Of a DNA stretch of 64,000 nt, positions 7,939 through 16,715 are shown piece by piece; the first letter of the stretch is position 1, and each line of letters begins with the position of its first letter. The notes under the pieces were generated by a model. The model did not search any database and had not been told where the DNA came from. It saw only the letters and a program-made list of their open reading frames with translations. The translations under genes were made by a program, and so were the position numbers. Source of the stretch: Kineosporia mesophila (GTDB lineage: Bacteria; Actinomycetota; Actinomycetes; Actinomycetales; Kineosporiaceae); the NCBI RefSeq assembly GCF_021129235.1, contig NZ_JAJOMA010000001.1, positions 248,001 to 312,000 on the forward strand, given 5' to 3'.

Positions 7939-8709
7939 ATGCGGAGTTTCGTTGTCACCGGTGGTGGACGAGGTGTCGGGCGGGCGGTCGCCGAGAGACT
8001 GCTGGCGGACGGTCAGGCGGTGGTCGCGATCGAACTGGATGCCCGGGCCCTGGCCTGGGTGGCCGGTCATCCGGCGGGGTCGCGGGTGGTGGCGGTGCGC
8101 GGTGACGCCGCGCTGGAGGATGTCGCCGAGCACGCCGCGAAGCTGGCCGCCGCGATCGCCCCGCTCACCGGCTGGGTCAACAACGCCGCGCTCTTCCGTG
8201 ACGCCTCGCTCGACACCGACGACGCGGCAACCATTCTCGACCTGATCACGTCGAACGTCGCGGCCGCGGTGACCGGCTGCGCGGTGGCGGTCAAGCACTA
8301 CCTGGCGGCCGGCCGCGGTGGGGCGATCGTCAATGTGTCGAGCCACCAGGCGCAGCGTCCGGTGCGGGGTGCGCTGCCCTACGCCACGGCCAAGGCCGCG
8401 ATCGAGGGCCTGACCCGGGCCGCGGCCGTCGACCACGGCCCGGCCGGGATCCGGGTCAACGCGGTGGCCCTGGGCTCGATCGACACCGAGCGCTACGCGG
8501 CCTTCCTGGCCGGGCGGGACGCCCAGGAGGTGGCGGCGGTGACACGGCAGATGGCCGAGCTGCATCCGCTGGGCCGCGTCGGGCTGACCGCCGAGGTCGC
8601 CGACGCCGTGGTCTACCTGCTCTCCGACGCCGCCTCGTTCGTCACCGGCGCCGTGCTCCCGGTCGACGGGGGCCGGGCGGTCAGAGGGCCTGACCCGGAA
8701 GAGGGCTGA
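7939..8709 (+). CDS. SDR family oxidoreductase
   Basis: A 256-residue short-chain dehydrogenase. The dinucleotide-binding motif TGGGRGVG is at about 8-15, the structural motif is NNAA (WVNNAAL), the catalytic Ser lies in IVNVSSHQ, and Tyr and Lys in YATAKAA. The PxxxxT-like region is altered to ALGSIDTERY. VTGAVLPVDGG closes the fold. The ATG at 7939 (MRSFVVTGGG) follows TGAGGGG and is preferred over the GTG at 7906, which would add 11 unlike residues. It lies 43 bp after the FAD oxidase on the same strand, so the two may form an operon. The substrate is unknown. Confidence 0.8.
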   Translation: MRSFVVTGGGRGVGRAVAERLLADGQAVVAIELDARALAWVAGHPAGSRVVAVRGDAALEDVAEHAAKLAAAIAPLTGWVNNAALFRDASLDTDDAATILDLITSNVAAAVTGCAVAVKHYLAAGRGGAIVNVSSHQAQRPVRGALPYATAKAAIEGLTRAAAVDHGPAGIRVNAVALGSIDTERYAAFLAGRDAQEVAAVTRQMAELHPLGRVGLTAEVADAVVYLLSDAASFVTGAVLPVDGGRAVRGPDPEEG

Positions 8710-8815
8710 CCCTGGGTGCGGTGCTGGTTACCCCTAGTGGTCTAGGATTGCCGCGTAAAGGGTGACCAGACCAATTGACCAGAAAACGGACGCCTGTCAG
8801 GGGAGAGCAACCGAA

Positions 8816-9394
8816 ATGAGCGCAGACGCGACCATGGGCGCCGATCAGGCCGAGAGCTCGGACCTGACCGTTGGTTCAGACGTGAGCAAGGCCCGACTCG
8901 ACGCCGTACACAAGTACACCGAAGAGCTCGGTGCGCCGGAAGACGGTGCCTTCGACCGCATTGCTCAGATGGCGGCGAAAATTTTCGGTACGCCGATCGC
9001 GACCGTCAGTATCGTTGACGACGATCGGGTCTGGTTCGCTGCCACCCAGGGACTGGACGGGGTGCGTCAGGTGGGTACGGAGCCTGGCCTCTGCGCGTCG
9101 GTCGTGTGCCATGCCGGTCCGTATGTCGTGCAGGATGCCGAGCATGATCCGCGAACGACGGAGCATCCCCTGGTCAGGGGAGATCTCGGGCTGCGTTTCT
9201 ACGCCGCGGCGCCGATCGAGGTGGAGGGCCACTCACTGGGTACGGTCAACGTGATCGATCGGGTGAGCCGCCCGCAGGTCGACCCGATGCAGATCAGCCT
9301 TCTCGTCGACCTCGCGGCCACCGTGGCCCAGCTGATGGAGATTCGTCTGGTCGCCCTCACCGCGATGAAAGAGCGCAAGGTCGTCCAGGTCTGA
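8816..9394 (+). CDS. GAF-domain protein
   Basis: A 192-residue soluble protein formed largely by one GAF domain (about 35-175). Characteristic pieces are FDRIAQMAAKIFGTPIATVS, then VWFAATQGLDG and FYAAAPIEVEGHSLGTVNVID. A Cys pair (LCASVVCHAG) sits at the usual ligand or redox position of such domains. There is no output domain, so it probably acts as a stand-alone small-molecule or redox sensor that signals through a partner. ATG 8816 has GGGGAGAG upstream. A weak hairpin follows (9418-9446). Confidence 0.75.
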   Translation: MSADATMGADQAESSDLTVGSDVSKARLDAVHKYTEELGAPEDGAFDRIAQMAAKIFGTPIATVSIVDDDRVWFAATQGLDGVRQVGTEPGLCASVVCHAGPYVVQDAEHDPRTTEHPLVRGDLGLRFYAAAPIEVEGHSLGTVNVIDRVSRPQVDPMQISLLVDLAATVAQLMEIRLVALTAMKERKVVQV

Positions 9395-9417
9395 AATCAC
9401 CCGAATTTCCGGGCCGT

Positions 9418-9446
9418 CTGACGGGCGAGTGTTAAGAGCCCGTCAG
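9418..9446. terminator. Hairpin between convergent genes
   Basis: CTGACGGGC (9418-9426) pairs with GCCCGTCAG (9438-9446), with an 11-nt AT-rich loop. It lies 24 bp after the GAF gene stop. The rest of the 288-bp gap to 9683 is featureless apart from an AT-rich patch, CATATATAAA. Confidence 0.5.
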
Positions 9447-9682
9447 GCGGCATATATAAAGTCTCCACATGAATTGACCGCGGCGGTCCGGCGGTATTAC
9501 ATGAGCACCGAGTCCGCGGGTAAGCGGTCGATCAGTGGGTTTCCGCAGCCTCGGAATTCCACTGTCTTCGGCCGGTTTCATCGCGACTCACGATGCCGGC
9601 GGCGTGCTCCGGTCCGCGCGACGACCCTGACCGTCTCGTGCGCGGGAGCCGCCGCCGGCATTCGAACGATGTCCATGGAGAG

Positions 9683-10783
9683 TCAGTACTCGTCGGGTTC
9701 GCGGCGCTCGGAGGCGCTTTCACGCTGGGCCCGGGTGAGGTCGACGATCAGGCCCAGCCCCTGGGCCTCCTCCAGGGCCGCGCTCCGCCCGAACGCTGTG
9801 TGCAGCACCGACCCCGGATCGCCCTCGCGCCGGGAGACGCTCAGCCCGTCGACGCCCACCCCGCCCGGCCCCCGGCGCAGGTCGCCGAAGATCTGCGGCA
9901 GCACCCCCGGTCCGGTGTAGCGGATCAGCTGCCGCAGGATTGCGATGCGCCAGATGTCCTGGTGCCCGGCGTCGTCGCGCAGCCGGCCGAAGAGAGCGTC
10001 GAAAAGCGCCAGCAGCTCGGCGAACCGGTCGGTGTCGAGCCCCTGACCGTGCTGCCGCGGCACGAATGCCACCGCACTCTCGATCGTTCTCCTCAGCTCG
10101 TCGTCTGCCATCCGGCGGGCCTGCGGCAACAACGCGTGCGCGAGGTCCGCGACCTGGTCGCGCGCGTCCTGCTGGCCGGCGTGCGAACGCATCAGCAGTG
10201 CCCGGTCCAGGATCTCGAACTCCGACGGGCAGTCCGGATCGAGAATGGCGTACGACGACAACGGCAGCAGCCACCGCGCGATCCGGGCCACCAGCAGGCG
10301 CGGACGGCGCCCGGGATCGTGGGCGAGCAGATACAGCAACAGCCCGAACCCCCCGACCACGGCCACGGCCGGCGCGTAGGGCAGCCAGCCCAGCGGGGCG
10401 AGAGCGCCCGGCCCGGTGCCGCGCGACGAACGCAGCCACCACAGCCCGGCGCTGGTCAGCACGGACAGGGCGGCGACCCAGGCGAGCAGGTCGAGCACGA
10501 CGACCGCATAACCGCGCCGCCCGCGCCGCACGTGGCGCTCGCTGATCACCTCACCGGCCAGCGCGGCGCCGGGGTCGAGGTCGGCCAGCCGGTAGGGCCG
10601 GATCGCGGCCCTGATCCTGTCGGCGGCGAGGGCCCGGCGCAGCCGTCCGATCCCGAAGGCGCACGCCGCGAAGACCGGCAGGGCGCAGGCGGGCACGACC
10701 CCCAGCCAGAACGTCCCGTCGGCGGTCAGGTAGCCGGCCAGATCGGTGAGGAGGTCGGCCAGGTCGGTGAGCCGGCTGGACAT
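9683..10783 (-). CDS. Hypothetical membrane protein
   Basis: A 366-residue protein with three hydrophobic helices: about 24-48 (FWLGVVPACALPVFAACAFG), 92-117 (YAVVVLDLLAWVAALSVL) and 133-153 (YAPAVAVVGGFGLLLYLL). These are followed by a ~200-residue soluble helical region rich in Arg, Asp and Leu. I recognise no family. The gene starts 2 bp after the stop codon of the disordered wHTH-like protein (10786-12231), so they are almost certainly co-translated and perhaps partners. The C-terminus ends ASERREPDEY. Confidence 0.6.
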   Translation of the reverse strand: MSSRLTDLADLLTDLAGYLTADGTFWLGVVPACALPVFAACAFGIGRLRRALAADRIRAAIRPYRLADLDPGAALAGEVISERHVRRGRRGYAVVVLDLLAWVAALSVLTSAGLWWLRSSRGTGPGALAPLGWLPYAPAVAVVGGFGLLLYLLAHDPGRRPRLLVARIARWLLPLSSYAILDPDCPSEFEILDRALLMRSHAGQQDARDQVADLAHALLPQARRMADDELRRTIESAVAFVPRQHGQGLDTDRFAELLALFDALFGRLRDDAGHQDIWRIAILRQLIRYTGPGVLPQIFGDLRRGPGGVGVDGLSVSRREGDPGSVLHTAFGRSAALEEAQGLGLIVDLTRAQRESASERREPDEY

Positions 10784-10785
10784 CG

Positions 10786-12231
10786 TCAGGTCGCCGCGTA
10801 CGAGTAGCAGACCCGGTCACCACGCAGGTGGCTCCGGACCCGGCCGGTCTGCTGCAGCACGATCAGCGCGTGCGCCACGTCGTCGCGATCGAACTGGGTG
10901 CCCAGGATGATGTCGACGACGTCCAGCTGCAGCCAGGGCCGGCGGGCCAGATAGGTCATCACCTCGCGCGCCGTGCTCACCCGGTCCTGGCTGGGCACGA
11001 ACCCCCGGGCCGCGACCGTGGGCCGGCGTTGCGCCTGGCGGCGCGGCGGGATCCCCCCGAACGGGGCGCGGGCGGGTTTCGGGGCCGGCTTGCGGGCGGC
11101 GGTCGGCGGGGGCGTCGATGAAGGACGAGGTACCTGGCGCTGCGCCGGGATCGGCCCGGTGAACGGTGCCTGGGTCGCCGAGAACGTCGGGCGGTCCGCC
11201 GGTGGGGGAGTCCAGGTGCGGGGGCGCTTCGCGGTGGTGGCCGGGTTCTCGCCCGGGGTCCCCGAAGAGCTTCCAGCAATGGACGAGGAAACCGCCGCGG
11301 TGTCCTCCCGCGGCTGGAACCGGTTGCCGGGTAAGGAAGGCCGGGACGGCGCGGCCGGCTGGAGCGATGCCGCCGGGGCCGGCCGGGCGATGTCGTCGCT
11401 CATCCCGTTCAGGGCGTAGGCCTGCTGGGCGGTACTGCGCCGGCCGGTCTGGAGGCCGGTGTCGTAGCCGGCGGCCCGGACCGGCTCCGGCCCGGGGGCC
11501 GGTTCGTCCTCCAGGTCGTCCTCAGGTTCGTCGTCGAGGGCGTCGAACTCCTCGAACTCACCCTCCCCGAAGTCCTCGCCGAAGTCGTCCTCGTCGAAAT
11601 CCGCGAAGTCGCCGGACTCGTCCTCGTCCACCACGCCGGCCACCGGAAGGTCCGGACGGTCTGGGTGGTCCGGACGGTCCGGGTGGTCCGGACGGTCCGG
11701 GTGGTCCGGGCGGCCCGGACGCACCGGCCCGTTCTGGTCGCGCTGCACCGTGCGCCGGAAGTCGGCCTGGTACGCCGCCCGCTCGTCCTCCCGCAGGCTG
11801 TAGGAGCCGTAGGCGTCGTAGAGCACCTCGGCATCGCCGGCCCCCACATACTCGGCCTCGGGCTCCACCGTGGGCCACGGATAGGCGTACTGCGGCTGCG
11901 GATCCTCGTACGCCTGCCCGTACTGCTGGGCGTATCCCCGGTCCGGCACCTCGGCCGGGCCGGCGGCGTAACCGTGGGCGTCCGGGGCCGGGTCGTCGGC
12001 GAACTGATCGACAACGGCCTGACCGAAGGGGGCCTGATCGAAGGGGGCCTGACCGTAGGTGGCCTGCCCGTAGGCGACCGGGGCGCCGGGGTGCCCGTAC
12101 GCGTCCTCAATTCCCCCGCCGGAGGCGACATCACCGTTCGGCCCGGGCATCGGTTCCGGACGGCGAAGGGCGCGACGGTCCCGGCGGTGCTGATAGGGCG
12201 GACCCGAAGCGGGCGCGGGGTACTCCGACAC
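10786..12231 (-). CDS. Long disordered protein with C-terminal winged-helix-like domain
   Basis: A 481-residue protein, mostly low complexity. The N-terminal quarter has YGQA/FDQA/FGQA repeats, followed by a run of PDHPDR-type repeats (about 182-205) and an acidic block (about 205-260, rich in DE and FGED). Next comes a long Pro/Ala/Thr linker. Only the last ~65 residues look folded (REVMTYLARRPWLQLDVVDI, then DRDDVAHALIVLQQTGRVRS), resembling a winged helix. GTG 12231 is chosen because TATAGT lies 6 nt upstream and there is no ribosome binding site. It is co-transcribed with the membrane protein that follows 2 bp later. The function is unknown. Confidence 0.65.
   Translation of the reverse strand: MSEYPAPASGPPYQHRRDRRALRRPEPMPGPNGDVASGGGIEDAYGHPGAPVAYGQATYGQAPFDQAPFGQAVVDQFADDPAPDAHGYAAGPAEVPDRGYAQQYGQAYEDPQPQYAYPWPTVEPEAEYVGAGDAEVLYDAYGSYSLREDERAAYQADFRRTVQRDQNGPVRPGRPDHPDRPDHPDRPDHPDRPDLPVAGVVDEDESGDFADFDEDDFGEDFGEGEFEEFDALDDEPEDDLEDEPAPGPEPVRAAGYDTGLQTGRRSTAQQAYALNGMSDDIARPAPAASLQPAAPSRPSLPGNRFQPREDTAAVSSSIAGSSSGTPGENPATTAKRPRTWTPPPADRPTFSATQAPFTGPIPAQRQVPRPSSTPPPTAARKPAPKPARAPFGGIPPRRQAQRRPTVAARGFVPSQDRVSTAREVMTYLARRPWLQLDVVDIILGTQFDRDDVAHALIVLQQTGRVRSHLRGDRVCYSYAAT
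11652..11718. repeat. 18-bp in-frame tandem repeat
   Basis: About three and a half copies of an 18-bp unit (GGACGGTCCGGGTGGTCC and variants) lie inside the disordered-protein gene. They encode PDHPDR hexapeptides on the minus strand. Because 18 is a codon multiple, copy number can change without frameshift, so this is a likely length-variable site. Confidence 0.7.
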
Positions 12232-12243
12232 GCCGCGACTATA
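12231..12243 (-). promoter_or_regulatory. -10 box TATAGT 6 nt before GTG start
   Basis: On the minus strand TATAGT (12243-12238) stands 6 nt before the GTG at 12231. No Shine-Dalgarno sequence is present, so a leaderless transcript is likely. No strong -35 is seen. Confidence 0.4.
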
Positions 12244-12351
12244 GCTCTGGGTATTTCGATCGTGGCGTTGTGTGTTCGCGACACAGCTACAGGTTTTCTG
12301 CGCACCCGTCGAGAAGACCGGTAGAACTCGACGCTCACAGGAGGACATTCG

Positions 12352-14613
12352 GTGCTGGCCGGCCGTCGTGCCTCGTATCTCGTCGTCATGGTCGGCGTCG
12401 TCCTGTCGGGGATCTACGCCCTGGACCTGGGTTCCGGCGTGAACAGCCGCATCAGTGGCGTGATGGGTTTCGGCACGGTCGCCGCGCAGATCGTGGGGGT
12501 GTGGCGCAACCGTCCCTCCGACCGCACGCCCTGGATCCTCCTGATCCTGTCCAGCCTGAGTTTCTGCACCGGTATGGGTGTTCGCGGCTGGGCCACCCGG
12601 CAGAGCGGCCTGGCCACCCTCACCGGCGACATGTTCTCGATCGGCGGGTACCTGCTCGCCGGTCTGGGGATCAGCGTCATCCTGCGCCGGCGCGTGGGCG
12701 CGCAGCGGCACGCCGTGGTCGACGGCATCATCGTGGCGCTCGGGGCCGGACTGATCGCCACCGAGTTCTTCGCACTGCCCGCCGTCCGGATCGGCGAACG
12801 CCCGCAGCTGGTCTCGCTGCTGGCCGGCCTCTACCCGCTGTGGGACATCGTCCTCCTGCTGCTCGTGCTCAATCTCGGCTTCTCCACCGCGTCGGGCCTG
12901 GCGAGCTTCCGGTTCATCGCCCTGTCGATGACCGGCCTGCTGGCCGGCGACATCGGCTACGCGATCATCGGCGCCCAGGGTGACAACGTCAGCTCCGCCC
13001 TGCTCGACCTGCCGTTCCTGCTCGGCTTCACGGCGCTCGCGGCAGCCGCCCTGCACCCCTCGATGGCCGAGATGAGCTCGGTGCGGCCCCGGCCGGTGCA
13101 GTCCTGGTCGGCAACCCGCCTCAGCCTGATCGTGCCCGCCCTGGCCACGCCCGTCGCGGTCCTGCTCGCCACCGGCGGTACCCCGCACAACAACGTCCCG
13201 CTCGCCCTGACCACCGCCGGCCTGATCGGGGCACTGGTGTTCCGCTCGGTCTCGGCCGTGCGCAGTAATGCCGAGATCCAGCGCGGCCTGCTCTACCGCG
13301 CCACCCACGACCCGCTCACCGGCCTGCCCAACCGTGACGCGCTCACCCAGCACATGGCCGAGATGATGTCGTCGCGGCGGTCGGACGGCGTCTGGGTGGT
13401 GTACCTCGACCTGAACGGCTTCAAGCTGGTCAACGACCACTGGGGACACGAGGCCGGCGACCTGCTGCTGGTCGAGGTGGCCCGGCGGCTGGGCGAACTT
13501 ACCCGCGACAGCGCGATGTTCGCCCGGATCTCGGGGGACGAGTTCGCGGTGGCCGACAGCGGGCAGACCATTCACGCCGCCGCCCTGGCCGAGCGCATTC
13601 AGACCGAGCTGAGCCGGCCGATCGAACTGCCCGGCATCGAGCTGATGACCGTCGCCTCCATCGGTATCGCCCTGCTCACCGATCAGCGCGATGCCGAATC
13701 CCTGCTGCGGGACGCCGATCTGGCGATGTACCGGGCCAAGGCCGAGGGCCGGGTCCGGGTGTTCGACTCCGGGATGCGCCAGACGGTGAACGAGCGGGTC
13801 GAGATCGAGCTCGCCCTGCGGGCCGCCGTGCAGCGCAACGAACTCTGGGTCTCCTACCAGCCGATCGTCGACACCCGCACCGGCCGGGCGATGGGCGCCG
13901 AGGCCCTGGTGCGCTGGACCCACCCGGTGCGGGGACCGATCTCACCGGTCGAGTTCATCCCGGTCGCCGAGGAGACCGGCCTGATCGAGGAGATCGGCAC
14001 CTTCGTGCTCGAGGAGGCCCTGCGGCAGATGGCCCTCTGGCGGGACGAGGGCCTGCTGCCCGAGAACTTCTACGTGTCGGTGAACGCCTCGGCCCGGCAA
14101 CTGCGCGACCACAGCCTGGGCCGTACGATCTCCGACGGTCTGCGGGTGTACCGGCTGGGCGGCGACCGGCTCACGATGGAGATCACCGAGTCCATCCTGA
14201 TGGGCGATCACCAGCAGGTCATCGAGGTGCTCACCGGCCTGCGCGGCCTGGGCATCGGCCTGTCGGTCGACGACTTCGGCACCGGCTACTCGTCCCTGAG
14301 CTACCTCAGCCGCTTCCCGGTGACCACGGTGAAGGTGGACCGGGCCTTCGTCACCGGCCTCGGCGTGGACCCCGGGGACGAGGCGATCGTGCGGGCCATC
14401 GTCGCCATGTCGACCGCGCTGCACCTGAACGTGATCGCCGAGGGGGTCGAGACCGAGCAGCAGCGTGACGTCCTGGCCGGCCTCGACGTCACCCGCTGCC
14501 AGGGCTGGCTGTGGGGAAAAGCCGTGGCCCACGACGAGTTCGCCACGAAGCACCTGCGTCCGCTCGTGGAGGACCCGGCCCGGCCGGCCCAGCACGAGGC
14601 GGGTGCGGCCTGA
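12352..14613 (+). CDS. Membrane GGDEF-EAL cyclic-di-GMP signalling protein
   Basis: A 753-residue protein. The first ~310 residues hold eight or nine membrane helices. The GGDEF domain follows, with the active-site motif written SGDEF at about 394. The EAL domain has EAL at about 517, and its catalytic set looks complete: VSVNAS, MEITES, DDFGTG, VKVDRAF and IAEGVET. The phosphodiesterase is therefore probably active. Cyclase activity is uncertain, although SGDEF is often tolerated. The protein would adjust c-di-GMP in response to a membrane signal. The GTG start is 7 nt after a perfect AGGAGG. It is divergent from the disordered-protein gene. Confidence 0.9.
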   Translation: MLAGRRASYLVVMVGVVLSGIYALDLGSGVNSRISGVMGFGTVAAQIVGVWRNRPSDRTPWILLILSSLSFCTGMGVRGWATRQSGLATLTGDMFSIGGYLLAGLGISVILRRRVGAQRHAVVDGIIVALGAGLIATEFFALPAVRIGERPQLVSLLAGLYPLWDIVLLLLVLNLGFSTASGLASFRFIALSMTGLLAGDIGYAIIGAQGDNVSSALLDLPFLLGFTALAAAALHPSMAEMSSVRPRPVQSWSATRLSLIVPALATPVAVLLATGGTPHNNVPLALTTAGLIGALVFRSVSAVRSNAEIQRGLLYRATHDPLTGLPNRDALTQHMAEMMSSRRSDGVWVVYLDLNGFKLVNDHWGHEAGDLLLVEVARRLGELTRDSAMFARISGDEFAVADSGQTIHAAALAERIQTELSRPIELPGIELMTVASIGIALLTDQRDAESLLRDADLAMYRAKAEGRVRVFDSGMRQTVNERVEIELALRAAVQRNELWVSYQPIVDTRTGRAMGAEALVRWTHPVRGPISPVEFIPVAEETGLIEEIGTFVLEEALRQMALWRDEGLLPENFYVSVNASARQLRDHSLGRTISDGLRVYRLGGDRLTMEITESILMGDHQQVIEVLTGLRGLGIGLSVDDFGTGYSSLSYLSRFPVTTVKVDRAFVTGLGVDPGDEAIVRAIVAMSTALHLNVIAEGVETEQQRDVLAGLDVTRCQGWLWGKAVAHDEFATKHLRPLVEDPARPAQHEAGAA

Positions 14614-14631
14614 GAGCTCACCCCTTCTTCG

Positions 14632-14702
14632 TTCGTGATCAGGTCATCCCCCGGCCTTCGGCCGGGCGGTGCACCCATTCCCCGGGCCTGCCTGATTACG
14701 AA
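14632..14702. repeat. Dispersed palindrome, copy A
   Basis: The outer arms TTCGTGATCAGG (14632-14643) and CCTGATTACGAA (14691-14702) match as inverted repeats with one mismatch. An inner hairpin CCCGGCC-ttc-GGCCGGG lies at 14650-14666. The same left arm and inner hairpin occur in the copy at 34273. It sits between two convergent genes, where it could also terminate transcription. Confidence 0.7.
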
Positions 14703-14732
14703 CCGGGAAAGATGAGCGCAGCGCCGGCCGGG

Positions 14733-15527
14733 TCAGAGGGCGAACAGGGGCGGCAGGGTCAACAGCATGATCGCCGACCAGGTCACGTGGGTCGCGATCG
14801 GGGCCAGGATGCCGCCGCTGGCCCGGCGTTCCAGCCCCAGGGCGGCGCCGAGCAGGAAGGCCGCGAAGACCAGCATCGGGTTGCGGGTCGCGATCGTGGC
14901 CACGGCGTAGACGACCGTCGAGATCAGCACCGGGTGCCGCCGCCCGATCGCCGCGAACAGGGCCCCGCGGAAGAACACCTCCTCGGCCAGGCCGTTCAGC
15001 AGGGTCACGACGGCGATGAGCCAGGCCGAACCCTCCGTCTGGTGGGCCAGCACGTGCGTCACCAGATCCCGCAGCGGGGGGATCTCGCGCACGATCAGTG
15101 CCCCGACGACAAAGATCGCCCCGGCCGCGAGCCCCAGCGCGATCCCGTGCAGCAGGGGACGGCGCAGGGCTCCCCGGTACGGCGTCCAGCCCAGGTGCAG
15201 GGGGCCGGAGGCCAGGCCCCCGGCGATCCAGACCGCCGCCACGAGCAGCGTGAGCGGGTAGAACACGGTGGCGCCGGGTGCGACCGACAGGGAGATGCCG
15301 AGCAGCACGGCGCCGAGCACCAGCGTGACGGCGGTGACGACGCGTCGGCGCCGGAACCGGTCGTCGGACTCGGTGTGGTCGCGCGGCACCCGTTCGATCA
15401 GGGTCGAGCGCAGCAGGTTCTCCACCGCCCGGCCGGTCGCGGTGCGGCGCAGGGTCGACGCGGCGAAGCGCTCCAGCCGCCGGCTGGCCCGGGCCTCGAA
15501 AGCGGTCCTGGTGGGGTGTTCGGTCAT
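14733..15527 (-). CDS. CPBP family intramembrane metalloprotease
   Basis: A 264-residue membrane protein with about seven helices. The diagnostic motif LAEEVFFRG (EExxxR) and a later HVTWS histidine match the CPBP (CAAX protease and bacteriocin-processing) family. Such proteins cleave substrates within the membrane or protect against bacteriocins; the substrate here is unknown. An unusual ~60-residue basic N-terminal extension (RRLERFAASTLRRTATGR) precedes the first helix. The start codon lies 4 bp after the stop of the upstream epimerase gene, so both are in one operon. Confidence 0.85.
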   Translation of the reverse strand: MTEHPTRTAFEARASRRLERFAASTLRRTATGRAVENLLRSTLIERVPRDHTESDDRFRRRRVVTAVTLVLGAVLLGISLSVAPGATVFYPLTLLVAAVWIAGGLASGPLHLGWTPYRGALRRPLLHGIALGLAAGAIFVVGALIVREIPPLRDLVTHVLAHQTEGSAWLIAVVTLLNGLAEEVFFRGALFAAIGRRHPVLISTVVYAVATIATRNPMLVFAAFLLGAALGLERRASGGILAPIATHVTWSAIMLLTLPPLFAL

Positions 15528-15531
15528 CGGA

Positions 15532-16479
15532 TCAGCGGACGGGGTGCTCGCCGGCGTCGGGAGCCGCCGCTTGCGCGGCGCTCTCCTCCTCGGCCCGTTC
15601 CCGATCGGCCAGGGCCAGGCGCACCGACTCGTCGTAGCCGATCGTCGGGCCGGGTACGACCTCCTCGATCGCGTGGTCGTGCACGATCACCTCGTTGATC
15701 ATCGAATCCACCAGGTTGCGGGCGGTGGCGGTGTCCACGTCGGTGACCAGGGCCAGCCAGTGCGACGACAGCCCCGGGGTGAGCAGCGGGACGGTGACGT
15801 TCGGCAGCCGCTTGCCCATCACCGCGGCGGCCCGGGCCAGCATGTCCTTGTAGCGCAGCACCTCGGGGCCGCCGATCTCGAACACCCGGCCGCGCGCGGC
15901 CTCGGGCTCCAGCACGCCCTCGAGGTAGCGGATCACGTCGGGCAGGGCGATCGGCTGGGTGCGGGTGCTGACCCAGTGCGGGGTCACCATGGCCGGCAGG
16001 TGGTGGACGAGCTGGCGGGTGATCTCCCAGCTGATGCCGCCGTGGCCGATCACCACGGCCGCGCGCAGCACGGTCACCGGCACCCCGGCCAGCGGCAGCA
16101 ACTGCTCGACCTGGCGCCGGGAGCGCAGATGGGGCGAGAGATTCTCGTCGTCCACGCCCAGGCCGCCCAGATAGACGATGCGCTCCAGGCCGGCCCGGTG
16201 TGCCGCCTCGCCGAAGTTGAGGGCGGCCTCGGCGTCCTTCTCCTCGAAATCGTCCGACTCCAGGGAGTGCACGAGGTAGTACGCGGCGTCGCAGCCGGCC
16301 ATCGCGGCGGCCAGACTGTCGGTGTCCGAGACCTCGCCGAAGACCGGTTCACCCGCTCCCACATAACTTTCCGGGTGTCGAGTCATAGCCCTGACGGTGT
16401 GCCCGTCGCGCACCAGCCGCTGCGCGAGATGGGAGCCGATGAAACCGGAAGCGCCTGTGACCAGGACTGTTCTCGCCAT
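15532..16479 (-). CDS. NAD(P)-binding epimerase-like protein (atypical SDR)
   Basis: A 315-residue protein. The N-terminal TGASGFIGSH is a Rossmann-fold nucleotide-binding motif, followed by YYLVHSLES and RIVYLGGLG, as in the NAD(P)H-binding NmrA/YbjT-like atypical SDR group. The YxxxK catalytic pair is absent in its usual form, so it may be a redox sensor or a quinone-linked reductase rather than a sugar epimerase. ATG 16479 (MARTVLVTGA) is preferred over a start 48 bp upstream because it begins exactly at the fold. The gene leads an operon with the CPBP protease. Confidence 0.75.
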   Translation of the reverse strand: MARTVLVTGASGFIGSHLAQRLVRDGHTVRAMTRHPESYVGAGEPVFGEVSDTDSLAAAMAGCDAAYYLVHSLESDDFEEKDAEAALNFGEAAHRAGLERIVYLGGLGVDDENLSPHLRSRRQVEQLLPLAGVPVTVLRAAVVIGHGGISWEITRQLVHHLPAMVTPHWVSTRTQPIALPDVIRYLEGVLEPEAARGRVFEIGGPEVLRYKDMLARAAAVMGKRLPNVTVPLLTPGLSSHWLALVTDVDTATARNLVDSMINEVIVHDHAIEEVVPGPTIGYDESVRLALADRERAEEESAAQAAAPDAGEHPVR

Positions 16480-16715
16480 GGGCCCAGTGTCGCCGGGTTG
16501 GGCGAAGACGCCAGCCGGGGTACCCACCTCGTCCGCCGTTGGTCCGAAAGGTCCCGGAACTACAAAGACTGGTGAGCTTGGTGCGGGCTGTGGGGCACAA
16601 TAGTTCGCTCACCGGACATACCTCGTTCACCGCGCCGCCACGGATGGCGTTCGCGGCGAACATGAGGCGTGACCTGGCCCGATGCTGCCCCTGCCCTCTT
16701 ACGGAGCTCAGTTCA

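Noticed and set aside
6504-7958. Minus-strand frame of 484 codons opposite the FAD oxidase
   Set aside because: Shadow of the oxidase; no recognisable motif in the translated sequence.
11652-11718. Short regular repeats that could suggest a CRISPR array
   Set aside because: The units are 18 bp without unique spacers and encode PDHPDR peptides in a real gene; there are no cas genes.
12232-13923. Extension of the disordered-protein frame into the GGDEF-EAL gene
   Set aside because: This part is antisense to a conserved enzyme, and a plausible GTG with a -10 box lies at 12231; the extra ~560 codons have shadow-type composition.
14632-14702. Palindrome copy A as only a terminator
   Set aside because: The same modules recur elsewhere, in one case within a coding region, so a dispersed element explains it better, although it may also terminate transcription.
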